Below, piece after piece: positions 12,382 through 24,159 of a stretch of 64,000 nucleotides of DNA. The stretch's first letter is position 1, and the number at the start of each line of letters is the position of its first letter. A model generated the notes under the pieces. The model ran no database searches, was not told the origin of the DNA, and was given only the letters and a program-made list of their open reading frames with translations. Source of the DNA: Sphagnum compactum (Eukaryota > Bryophyta > Sphagnopsida > Sphagnales); assembly GCA_965153455.1 (NCBI GenBank), contig OZ234497.1, positions 16,671,872 to 16,735,871 of the forward strand. The letters are read 5' to 3'. The translations under genes were made by a program, and so were the position numbers.

Positions 12382-15300
12382 ATGGACAGTATTGTCAAGA
12401 AACTCCAGGAGCTTGAGAGAGAAGCTCGGGCCTTGCAGGAGAAAGAGAAGGAACAGGTCTATTCCCAATTGCAAACAACGCCAGCTGGTAATGGCAATGA
12501 CAGGCAAGAAGTTTCTTCAGGGTGGCCTTTGGGAAGCTTTAACCAGGAATTCCCATGCACACCTGTGCCACGATGGCCAACACGTTCAAAGGTGAACATT
12601 CTTTGGCTTGCATTTCTGATGTCAGATGCCTAACAGGGTAAGGAATTTATTTGGACGATCCTTCAGTTATGGAAGTTACGTGTCCTTTGGATTCCCTATG
12701 GGACCCTATTTTGGCATCCCTCAATCAATTGTGAAGCTACCTGTTTCTAATCAGCTGATAGGGACCAGAATCCTGTGACATCTTTTTGTATGTAGAGAGC
12801 TTCTTGGACTGTTGTTTTTCTTATGCATCAAGAAGATTGTGAACATGGTAGAAATTCAGTGTGTTGACTGTTGGGATTGTGCTGTCATTTCGTAAAAACC
12901 ATGCAAATTCTCATCCATATGAATAAACCTGAAAAGAACTTATCAACGGTTTTCAGTCCAAAATTGTGCACTGCCACTTTTGTTGCTAATATTTAAGAGT
13001 GCTTTCAAGATGACATGTGGTGGAGCTTGTTGCCTTCAAATGTAGGCATACGTGCATTCACAGTCATGAGGAAATATGAAAATCATGTTAATCACTTCAG
13101 CCTAGAGTATCTGAAAGTAGCTCACTTGCACCTCAGTAGGACATCACTGGATTCTGAAGCTTTCTTGACTTGGTAGATGTGGCTTCCTTAAATATGTGTT
13201 GCTTAGGGAGGAACACAATACATTTATTCAATTTAATTGTCACAACATGTGCTCCTCCTGATAGGCCACTGTAGTTTAGTGCAACCTGTAAAATTTGTCT
13301 AGTTACTTTGCCAGGGTCCCACATCATTCAGCTAAAAATCTTTGCAGGAGGCTTTTGAGGGAGATGGAGATGGTGACTGGTGGACATCATTCAAAAAGAA
13401 GGCAGGGCCTTGGAAGGGAGAAAAGCTAGTGGTATTGAGCCTTTTTGATGGAATTGGTGGCATCTGGGCAGCTCTTACTCGACTTGGTATCCCCTTTGTT
13501 GGCTATAGCTCAGAAGTGGTGAGCTCAACTTTGCTCTCTTCAAATTGTGAGAAAGAGGAAAGATAAAACAGATGAATGGTGTAAAAGTCAACCCGAGATA
13601 GCTCTGTTGTCTAGATCCTGCTTAACAAATTCTTCAGTTAGTGGATGCCATCTAGAGAACTTGAACTGCACTTCAAGATTACCAACTTCTGAGAAAGGAT
13701 GATACAACACAGTGTTTGTTTGCCATGCAGAGTCCTCCAGCCATCCAAGTTGTGAAGGCAAGGTATCCCGATGTACATCATGTAGGTGATGTGAGAAAAC
13801 TTGACAGAACATCCTTTTCTGGGAATGTTGATCTTGTTGTTGGTGGCTTCCCCTGCCAAGACCTTAGTGCTATGGGCAGAAGAGAAGGGTAAGATTTCCT
13901 CTCTTGTAAATCTCATACTGAAAAGTGTTCTTTAAGGTTTTCTGTATCACATGGTTTTGTAAAGGAGACAAGAGAGGACTATTCTTGTAAGACATTATGA
14001 ACTCCATGAACTCCATGAACTCAGTCTGTTGTGTGGTCTTCTCTGCATGAATCTCAATTTGCATAATGTTTCAGTCTTCATGGGCAACGGAGCAAGCTCT
14101 TCTTTGATCTGCTGCGAGTACTCAAAGAGTTTAAGCCAAAGTGGTAAGTTCTGAGCTTCATTTTCCATGTTGTGCAAATATATTTCTTTATTTCATTAAG
14201 TAAATGGGAAAGCCAATCCTGTTCTTAACATCAGCTCTACACTGGGTTCCTGCGCTGGTCCTGCTGCAGGTTTTTGGTTGAGAATGTGGCATCAATGACA
14301 TGGATTGACCGGGAAGAGATTTCAAAATACCTCAGAGTGCACCCTATAGAATTGGACTCAATTGAGCTCACTCCAACCAGGAGGCGGCGTGTGTACTGGA
14401 CCAATATTCCTTATCCTCCAAGGTTGCCACGTGTGAAGGATCATCCTTCTACATTTGTACAGAGCTGCCTGCAGAATGCCATTGCCCTTGAAGAAAAAAC
14501 TGGGGTATGTATCCTTCTATCTACCCTTGGGCCTATCGAATCTTCTTTCTCTTGCTTTCCTTGATGCTGTTCTCTCTTGCCCATGCATTTTGTAGCATTT
14601 CAGTCAATGTGGATTGAACTGGTTCTTTAAGTGGTGTGCCCTGTCCCCTCTTCAGGCCTGTTTCTCTTTTGCAATCTTGATGACTCCATTTCATTTGATG
14701 CTGGTGTACCATAGGTTGTCATGGGATTTGGAAGTGACAAGGCAAACAGCTGCTTGTTGGAGCATGTGATGGACATTGAAACAAGAAAAATGCGTGGGCT
14801 TACGCAAATAGAGGTGGAAGTAATGATGGGATACCCACCCAATCACACCAACTTGCTTATTACTGAAGCTAAGCATCAGACAAATGCTCTTGTTCAAACC
14901 CCGTAAGTACTCATTTCAAGTTTGATGTTTACACTCCATACGGCTCTGATCAATGACCGTCTCCAAATGATGTGGTGTGTTTTTTTCAACTGAAGGGCAC
15001 TATCTGATCCAGTCATGGAAAGTGAGATGGAACAATCATTAGAATTCATGAGCAGATTCCACCTGAAAATCTGGTGATGATCAATGGAAGTATGTTTGTC
15101 TATGAAGACACCAACTCCTTCTGTTTTCCATAATCTTTGCTTTGAAGGCAGAAAAGGTCTGTTGGAACTTTTTATTCCATGTTCGTGAGATTTCTTTTGA
15201 ACTTACAAAGTGCAGCCAACACAGAAGAAAAAGGATTTGTAATATCTAGATGTCCATCTATGTGCACACATATGTTTGATCTCCCAGAAATGATGAGCAT

Positions 15301-18300
15301 GCCATGTACACTTGATGCAGTTGAAGGTCCATTGCAGATCATCTGAAAATTAAAAGAGCCACACCTACTGCTATGTTAATATGCTGTGGCTTCTGCACCC
15401 ACCAGTAGGGGCAACTTTCAGGTTTTTAAATTGCCAAATAAGTCATGAAAGGCAGCAGTTCTATCCTTCTATCTAATTTTGTCAAATATAATGTTTTAGT
15501 ATGAGATCACCTAGGATGTCTTTAACAAAACAAAAATAGCTGCTTAGGATGGCTGCTACTCTGGATGGAAGAGGGAGGTAGCTGATTGAGGCATAGTGCC
15601 TTGCAGCTTTTTAAATCAAACCTTTCGGAATTACCTTGTTCCATCCATGAATAATCATCATTGGTGGATTGATCAGGTCTAAAATGGAGACCTCCAGTGC
15701 CTCAAAGAGGAAACAAGGGAAGATTTCTGGGAATCGGGGGTCATTGTCGCAAAATCCTATCACCCCTGCAATTCGGTGGGCATTGCTGGGTAATACCTTC
15801 ACGGTAAATATCTCAAGCTTTGTATAGCAACTATCAATAGTTTTAGCTGTTTCATGAAACTTAGCAAGTATTCAGAACCTCGTCAAAGTTGACTCAATTG
15901 ATCTCTACAATGAAAAAGTTCTGGTGGAAACCCAGTACTTTGGTTATCTAAGAGAGTTTGTATGTCAAGATGCATTTCTTTTGCCTTGTGCCATAGGTCC
16001 CAACCATTGGATATCTCATTAGCCCTCTTCTGAAAGGGTCGGTGCGGGTGCTTGGACAACCTGTCGTTATCCCAGGGCCAACAAAGGAGAATGAGTGCTC
16101 TGTCATGGAACCTTATGATGTATTCCTCGTTCACTTCATATTCCTTCGATAGCATCTCATCCTGCTCTCTCAATATCACCTGATATGTATAAGCTATTCA
16201 TGTGTGTGAACTGAGTTATAGTTTTTTCCCAAGCTTTACTTGGCAGGCAGTTTTCTGGAAGCTTTTCTATGGCACTTCTTTGTACATTGACTGTCTGATT
16301 CTGATTGGATGTCAACTGGCTGCTCTTCTTCTGTGTTTAGCTTCGCAAAGCTATTCCAATAAGATTTGTGGAAGATCAGATAGTCTCCCTCCTCAGCTGT
16401 GAACTGGATGTTCATCCTCCTTTCGTGAATCATCCCGTCTTTCATAACTTGTCTTTCAATGCATTGCATGTTGCAGGTGTGGGCATTGTACAATGAGCAT
16501 GAGCGACCTAATTGGTATGCACGCATCTTGAAAAGGGCAGGTGACAGGTTTTCACGCATGAGCTATAGTGCCAAGAAACACCCTCTGTACATTGAAATGT
16601 AAGCAATCTCTGCAGGAGCTTCTTTGCAATTCAAATTTCTTCTCCCTTGTCCAGCAAGCATCTAAATGGACTGATGCAGCATTCTGCTGACTAATTTCAT
16701 ATAAGCATTGACATTTTGCAGTCCCATTCAGGGTTTTAACTTAGACAAAACATTCTAAGAGATTTTGGCCAATAAACTTGCCTCTACATTTTTAGATGTC
16801 TTGAACAAGGTAGAAATGTCCTGATGGGGTCATTCTCTTCTGAGCAGGCAATATCTTGAGATCACCACACCTTATCTTGAGGGTGAAGACGATGAATGGA
16901 ATCCACTCAGGGGAACAGGTCTCTTTGAGTTGCGAGAAGAAGTTGACACCCAGGTGGCTTGGACTACCTTTTCTCACAGGTTTGCTCTGAACTCATACTC
17001 AATGTTTGCAAATAAAACAGTAGAAATAGAAGATGCCTTCAATCAAAAGCCTGAGTGCCCTGTCTCTCTCCATCTCAACTGGGTAAGGCTGTATAAGGCA
17101 ACAAGATAATTGCAAGAAGGTTCCATTGGAACTGAACTCCTATTGTTGACATCTTCACAGTGATGGATTGGTCAAAGAACTAAGGTTACTTTTATGTGTT
17201 GTTTGGAGAATTAAATGCAGGAAACAACTCAAGTAGGAACTATGATGGTAGGGAAATTGTACATCAACTGAAATTGCACCTCTCATTTGTGTATGGATGT
17301 ATGACAGGGTGACAAGCTGCCTGACACTGGGAGACAAATTTTATGTTTATCCTGGAAAGGATGAGGTGTGGGCAGTCTACAGCCGTCAAACATGGAGCCC
17401 TTTTTTTGTGGTACCTCGTGCTTCTTTCCCTGTCTTGCATATGGATGGCTTCATGTACAATGCTTGATGGTATACTCTTCCCATAATTTGGATTAGCTTG
17501 CCACACCCCTCCATAGATGACTGCCTGAACAAGAAGTGGAAGTTTAGTGGAACATCACTGTTCGGCAAACCCCTTACTTCAGGAGCAGCCAAATGAGTCA
17601 ACTTGGTGGCCATGTAACTGCTTAACAATACTCATGGTCCATAGTTATGCAGTTTTCATGTGCTTTTCAGTATTAAGTTTTGTGCTGTGTCATCCCACCT
17701 ACACAAGTTACAACTGTTCAAACACTGGTCTCACAAGTTGCAAGAGGACTTCTGACACCTAACTGCTGTGCGGTGCCAGTATGTTGTTGAGAGCAATATC
17801 AATATCAAAACCCTGGACTCTGCAAAACCTGGGCTGGAGGGATTCTATGCAAGTTGTCGTCTCATGCTGAGAACTGCAGAACTGGGAGTTTACAGGTAGT
17901 ATGGAACACAAAGTATAATCTATTTGCATTTGCAAGAAACACATTGATAGATCTACATCTATTGAGCATCTAAACTGTTCAATCAATGTATTTCCTGGAA
18001 GGTTCTGCAGGATCATATGCAATGTCATTTTCTTCAAATTGCATCAGTTCAAGTCTTCTAAAACTTGCACAAATGTTGCAAACATTACACTGCATTTGAC
18101 ATTACCAAGGTCTAAACTGCACAATAGTTGAGAAATAATGTTTACAGCTCTTGATTTGGACTCCACACTAGTCCTTTCAAAGATTATTTGAAGTAATCCT
18201 CTCTGATGGCCACTATTGCCTTACAGTGACAACCTGTTTCTTGGGTTGCAGGAAGACTGAACATGTTTTGGAGTTCACTGATCTCTCACTGTTCTGCTTC

Positions 18301-18792
18301 CGGGCACCACATATTTTTAGGCAAGAGGCAAACTTGCTGAAGGTAGAAGTTAGTGCCAGTGGAAGGAAGACTAAGAACATAGAGCGGGGGATTCGGCGAA
18401 GTAAAGAGTCTCAAGAGCTTGAAGATGCTGAGGGCAGAGAAGATGTTGAGGGAGAAGAGCAAGAGGAGCAAGAGGAGCAAAATCTGGTTGAGGAAACTAT
18501 CAACAGAAGGATAACTAGAAACTTTGAGAGAGAGCTTCGTAGCAGAAAACGGAAGCAAAGAAATTTGACTGAGTTTCAAGATAACGAGGTGAAAAAACAG
18601 GGTGGCAGAAAGGACCAGGACAGGCATCCACTACAAGAAGCTGGAGATGCACAACTGGCCCCAGAATGTAAACACGATTTTGTTGATGAAGAACTGAATG
18701 ATGAAGTCAACGGAGACTCTGGACAAGAAAATGGGGCATCCACACCAGAAACCGTTGTAACTGATGAGGATGGATTGCTGCATGATATGTAG
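12382..18792 (+). CDS. DNMT3-type DNA (cytosine-5) methyltransferase fused to a DUF3444 domain
   Basis: Predicted exons: 12382-12591, 13348-13518, 13731-13888, 14075-14143, 14270-14504, 14715-14902, 14996-15073, 15677-15803, 15997-16119, 16477-16598, 16848-16979, 17308-17410, 17780-17895 and 18252-18792. All introns are GT-AG and the frame closes at 790 aa. Residues 1-70: helical, charged segment. Residues 95-425: methyltransferase with motif I FDGIGG (103-108), motif IV FPCQDLS (167-173, catalytic Cys169), motif VI ENV (207-209), motif VIII TRRRRVYW and motif X LLGNTFT. The ENV...REEISKYL...RRRVYWTNIP spacing matches DNMT3, and the order is unrearranged, unlike DRM. Residues 450-640: DUF3444 (VWALYNEHERPNWYARI, WTTFSHR, KDEVWAVY, HVLEFTDLSLFCF). 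Residues 641-790: acidic EEQ-rich then basic RSRKRKQR tail, a possible nuclear signal. No PWWP, ADD or UBA domain is seen. Expected role: de novo cytosine methylation in chromatin. An in-frame upstream ATG at 12279, via a 73-bp intron (12295-12367), is possible. The donor at 16120 is the weakest junction. Confidence 0.88.
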
Positions 18793-19828
18793 GTAAGAAA
18801 AATGTGCACGATGTAGATCTCTTGTTTTTCTTTCCACAATTTCTTTTGGAACTTAGAGAAGGAATGCAGGTTGGGGGGGAGGTAAGAAATTCATAACCTG
18901 AAATGATTTACAGGCATGACTTAATTGGGCATGCCATATGTAGGTGCTTACTTAGTCTCTAATTTGCACTGGTTTGGAGAGATTGAAAAACACATTTCAC
19001 GATTTTGATTGTGTATGTTGGCCTGCATGACACATGTTTTTTGTCATGCATTTGCTGAAGTGGTTGGTCACTATCATCAAGGGGGTTTGAGAGCTGGGGA
19101 AGGAAAGAAATTCCCAACCCCCCATCCCAATGTAATTGTGATGCAATTAAAATCTAAGCTGCAGTTGTCTACTCTGAGTATACATGAGTGGACTTTGGAT
19201 TGATTTTTTCTGCATGTGGAAAATTTGTATGATTATCAGACTTATCACACAGAAGAAGACGAAGCAACATTGACTGCAGTCTATTGAACTCCAGGACCCC
19301 AGTTGCATTGACCTCTTACAGTACAAAGACTGTCAACATAAACCACATGAACATTTTACAGGCTAGGGATTACATACATGGAGCAACAAAAATGTGAACC
19401 CCACTGAAGTTCAAACAAAGCATAACTTCTGAAGATGCTTATGAGTTAGTCTTAACCCGCACCACACCTCGAGGTAATATCAGTGGTAGACCAGTGTTTA
19501 GAGTGATAAAAAACACCATGAGTACACACATTTTGTGGCAACTAACATCAAATCCTATGTGGCAGATGACATGGCATTGGTGTTAATACCCAATGTCTAC
19601 TAATACCGACTGTCAAGTTAATCTTCAAAAAAGATGAATTTAGTGACTTCTGGTTGGTGTTATGTAAAGCCTCAAAAATAAGGAATAACTCCATGTTAAA
19701 AGGCCCATCACACACTCTCTCTCTTCTTTCATTTTTTCATTCTTCCCTTTTTTTCTCTCTTCATTCATTCCCCCCTCTCTTTGTGCCCCCCTCTCTTTCC
19801 TTGCTATGGAACTGCCTACAAATGTAGA
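18793..19828. other. 3' flank of the methyltransferase gene, no further gene
   Basis: Contains the probable 3' untranslated region. Beyond it are a CT-rich run (about 19705-19800) and plain intergenic sequence. No coding feature is recognised. Confidence 0.5.
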
Positions 19829-19829
19829 T

Positions 19830-20130
19830 TGTAAATTACAAGAGTTCTTTATGATCAAGATTCCCAAATTACAAGAGTCCTAATTCTGATCACAATTTAC
19901 AAATTGTAGGAATTCTTTCTAATAATGTTTCCCAAATTGCAAGCATTATGTTATTGATCAAGATTTTCAAATTGCACGAGTTCTATCTTTGATCAATATT
20001 TCCAAATTGCAAAAAAAAATTCATTGACCAAGTTTCTGAAATTGGAAGAGTTCTATCTCATCAAGTTTTCCAAATTCCAAGTGTTTTATCTTATTTACAT
20101 TCTAATTATTTACAAATTGTAGGAATTGCA
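19830..20130. repeat. Degenerate minisatellite, about 34-35-bp unit, 8-9 copies
   Basis: CAAATTGCAAGAGTTCT-like words recur near 19832, 19866, 19901, 19934, 19968, 20004, 20039, 20072 and 20114. Intervals are 33-36 bp except the last, which is about 42. Each is followed by a TGATCAAGATTT-like part. It abuts the Harbinger remnant to its right. Confidence 0.75.
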
Positions 20131-20379
20131 AGACTCTTGTGTCTTTGGTAAAGATGTGGCCTTCTAATAGCAATGCAAAACAAAACTTCTTAAAGAAACT
20201 CCATTGAGTAACATCACCAACAATCAATAAGGCCAACTTGGCAATCGTTGATTCCAAAGACAACATGGAAACATCCATCATATAATGGAAGTTCATTTCA
20301 ACATATGTCATGGCCAATGGTAATTTTGAGCATTTCCACAATGGAGCAACTTGTAAGGACAAGTGGGGACCTTTCTAAA

Positions 20380-21100
20380 GAAACTACAAAAAGATAATTA
20401 ATTACATGGCCATTATTTGTCATAATGAGGATTACTAGGAAATGTCCATAGAAAATAGGGTCACACACAAATGCATCCTCCTACATGGTTTCAATATGCA
20501 TAACTTGCATGAACTCTTCAACATCCACCTTTTTCCTCCCAAGGATCAAATTATGAAAAAGACAACAAGCAACCCTATTTTCCTCAAAAGCTCTTCAAAC
20601 ATTTGTTTCATTATGCCAAAACCATTTCCCACAATTGACCTCCCCCACTTATGTTTGCAATAATACAAAAGTTCCAAAACCAAGTGATGTTTTTCATTTT
20701 GATTGTGCAATGTCATGAGCCAAGGCAACAATGGATAGCCTTTATCTCCAAGTAAATAAGGGGGCAATCCATATAATGAACCAACAACCATATCAAATAT
20801 TCTCCTTTGCATTGCACATTTGTACAACCAAGATTTTTTTAGAACATGGGAATCATTCACACTCCTAAGCAATCTCACATACACATCAATGAATCTCAAG
20901 TCTAGTTGTCATCCATTGCTTGTGCAACAATACTATAACCTCCAATCTTGTGGTAGTAATAGTCCTCAACAAAAACATCAAAAGGTTTTGATATGGCAAT
21001 GTGAATGTCATCAATAGCACCCATCACACTTGACATACCACACTAATTCTTGAACTCTATGATTACAACATGTGTTTTATCACCCATGGGCCACATAATT
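20380..21100 (-). pseudogene. PIF/Harbinger transposase (DDE nuclease) remnant
   Basis: Minus-strand translation gives, in order, CVMGAIDDIHIAISKPFDVF (about 21050-20990), YYYHKIGGYSIVAQAMDDN (about 20960-20910), RFIDVYVRLLRSVNDSHVLKK (20899-20835), LPPYLLGDKGYPLLPWLM (about 20770-20715) and GRSIVGNGFGIMKQMFEELL (about 20640-20580). These match the catalytic core of plant Harbinger nucleases: first Asp in AIDD, second in LLGDKGY, and the Glu-region helix, where the usual E of the ENAFG motif reads GNGFG. Frameshifts and stops are present. Weak traces of the N-terminal part may reach 21.6 kb. No terminal inverted repeats were identified. Confidence 0.85.
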
Positions 21101-21619
21101 AGTTTTTTTATTCAACATTGATTACCATGACCACTTCCTAAATCACAAGAACTACAATGGATCTTCCAATGGCAAACAACTCACTACATCTTAAGATGTT
21201 TGCACTTTGTGCAGGCTTGTAAATTGCACATACAACTTTGATTTTACGGGGATGACCTTTTTATACTTTGGTATCATGTTTTGAAATCAAAAGTCTCACT
21301 TGATTGCTTAAGTCCAAAAATATTTCTTTTCACATTCAAAAAATTTAGATCCATCTATTAATATCATATTATGTCATTAAGGATGAGTAAACCAAGTTGT
21401 TGAACAAGGCTTGACCCAATGTTTGAGCTCTTCACCAATCGTTAACAAGGTACAAGAATCATGCAATATGATAGACATCCATAATTCTTGGAAACTTTGC
21501 TACAAATTTATGCTGAGATCTTCAACTAACTAGCAAGCTAAAATCAATGGTGGACTTTGATGCCTCCTACAAGATTTTGATCTACAATGCAAAACTTCCC
21601 AATAATAGTGACCAATCAT

Positions 21620-23690
21620 AGAGGTTCATTTCTTTTAGATGCACACAAATAAATTACAACATTTTTAAAATAAGGTTTTGAAATTACATAAAAAACATAT
21701 ATTTTTTTTTTCAATAGTAACATAATACACAAGGAGCAAAATAAAGTTTCATATATATAATTTTAGTTTAATTCTCTTTGAATCATTTTATAATGAAATG
21801 AAAACCAACTTATAAATTGTAAACCTTATGAAGGAAGTCCACTTATATATGGTTTCTTTTAGTGACAAGCCTTGTCCTAAAGTCTCTTTACACTTAATAT
21901 TATTGTTACCTTGTCAACAAATCTATCACCCTTTAACCCCACATATGCAAATGCAAGAAACAACATCCAAAGCCAAAAAACCAAAAAAAACTTATGCAAA
22001 ATGATTATTGTCCTATAAAAACAAACAATGTACAATATTAAGAACTTCTTAGGTGTTGTACAACACATGAAGCCATTATTTAATTTGTAAACAAAAAAAG
22101 AAAAATCCTATGGTATGGTTGCACCAAGGATGCAGAACAAAGATGCCAAAAATGAATTACACAAAATGGGAGAATTTACATCAAGAGTATTGGAGATGCC
22201 AAAGTTTAGATACTTAGGCTTTCACATTGTCACACCAAAACAAAACTACTATCTTATTTACCACATAGACATTGGAGAGTTCAAGTTCTTGAACTTCACA
22301 CCATTGTGTGAGAGCAACAAAACGCAAAATACAAGTTTGCATAACTAGTAGAACAACAACAAAAATAAAACAAAAACAAGAAAATGAAAGAGAGAAAATA
22401 TGTAGCTTTCGTTGTAAGTCTAAACATGCTAATGTTTTGTGATGATGATGGTTTGGTGGTAGTTGTTGTTTGAACATTGGTGTGGATAATTGAAAGGTAT
22501 GCCAAAAATGATTGGATATGTTTCATGATGACCAACATTGACATTCAAACTATATGGCCTTAAACCTAATGTTAAGGTAATGTTAGAGGTAGGGCCTTAT
22601 AGCTAGGAGTGGCATGGCCTTTAGTGATCTACCTTAGGAAGGAAATCAACCACAAAAATTTAGGTCTAGTCATAATTGAATTAATTTTCTCAATGTTCAC
22701 TTAATTTGTTGAGCTTTACACAATGAAATGCATATGAAATCTACTAGTAACATTGTCATTACTCTTAAATTAAATTGCATTGTCTACCCTGAACACTCCA
22801 ACCCTACTCATTTCATTTTGCACAAATCCCTAATCCCAAAGAATGTAAGGCCATAACCACGTAGGCACAAATTCAACTTTATGTTGCCCTAATTTTTTGG
22901 TATTGTTTGACATTTTGCTCTCAAATAGGTTCAATGCACTTTCTATCCTAGTTTCACTTGTCCCTAGGGCTACCACATCTTCCATTGCCCTCTAAATATT
23001 GCAACCCCAAATCCCCACACAATGCAACTTGACCTTTTACTACCACATGCCATATGCATACCTCTAAGCTCAAATTGCTTTGTAGTTGACATCACTTTGA
23101 GACATCAACCCCTCATAATGTGATGGGATGGTACATTCCCTGACCTAATTTAACTATTAGAGCATAGTGAAAATAGTTTCCAGTCTTAAATCCCTATGTG
23201 CAAAGCCTCCACCACCCTAGCTCATAGCATGCCCATCCCGTGTTCCATAATGTTGACTCAAGCTCTTGAGAACATTCAAGTGATTAAACAAATGTATCCA
23301 CAGCAGCAGCATAGCATCCTGCAGCTGTAGAAAAAGTGTGTCTTCGAATCAATTGCCCTTGAATGTTCCTCAAAGTTAAACCAGCAACCCCTGTCCATGC
23401 CCACTACAGGTTCTGGTGCTTTCACAGCTTTTGGTTCTGCTACTGGAAGTCTGTTGTACAGGTCTTGGCATCAGAGGTATCACTAATCTTGCTTGGCCTA
23501 CCTGCAATAGTTTCAACATCTATTTCTGGTGAGCTGAGAGACAGAACCAAGCACCAGACAGGGTAATTCCACAGCCTTCAAAGCTCAGTCAAGCCACTCA
23601 TCATCTTCACAGGCCTGTCCAAGTGCAATATAAGACTCCCCAAGGAGTGGCAGGAGCAGTCACAACTTTTTGGTCCATCCCAAACCTATC
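21620..23690. other. Intergenic stretch, no gene recognised
   Basis: AT-rich to 22.6 kb, then more balanced in composition. Open frames on both strands up to 87 aa have no recognisable motif. Confidence 0.5.
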
Positions 23691-23691
23691 T

Positions 23692-24157
23692 CTATGTCTT
23701 GGAAGTCACAAATTGCAAACAAGCTACATCCCCATGGATACATTCAGGAGCCTCTTGAATGTGCCTGTTTTGTGAAGACACAAGGCTCTCAGGATTTGTA
23801 GTCTTCCTCCCACCTTTTGAGGTTGCCATTATCATCTCAGAGCTTTGATGGCTCATGAGACATGGCTCATAATACCCACACATGCTGCCACAGGCTCCAC
23901 AAGAACCTTTATTACTCCTTTGGGCAACAAATCTGGAACTGCAAGCTTGTTTGTTGTCTTTGTAATGCCAAAACATGGATGCTCAGAAGGATGCCTGTAA
24001 CAGGCTGCAAACAAGAGAAAGTCTTGAATTCCTTTTTCATGTTGGATTCCTTTCCCAGCACCTGAATTATGCAACTGTTCTCTGACACACAAACTGCACC
24101 CTTGTTTGTGCCTGCATCCTTCATCCCCACAAACATTTGCTGAATTTGTGCACACAA
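23692..24157 (-). other. Unassigned minus-strand open frames, possible degraded exons
   Basis: Overlapping minus-strand frames encode 94 and 81 aa. One contains GSCGACGSMCGYYEPCLM, then SHQSSEMIMATSKGGRK. The other contains CAQIQQMFVGMKDAGTNKG and VLGKESNMKKEF. Composition here is closer to coding than the surrounding AT-rich DNA. Splice-like sites occur on the same strand downstream, for example ACTATTGCAG|GTAGG near 23505. I do not recognise a family. It could be part of a spliced gene, a gene relic or chance. Confidence 0.25.
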
Positions 24158-24159
24158 CT

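Noticed and set aside
15883-16179. 98-aa minus-strand open frame
   Set aside because: It lies antisense to the exon at 15997-16119, which encodes VPTIGYLISPLLKGS after motif X; it has no family motif.
18286-18839. 113-, 87- and 68-aa minus-strand open frames
   Set aside because: Antisense to the last methyltransferase exon; leucine/serine-rich content is the mirror of the GAA/GAG-rich sense strand.
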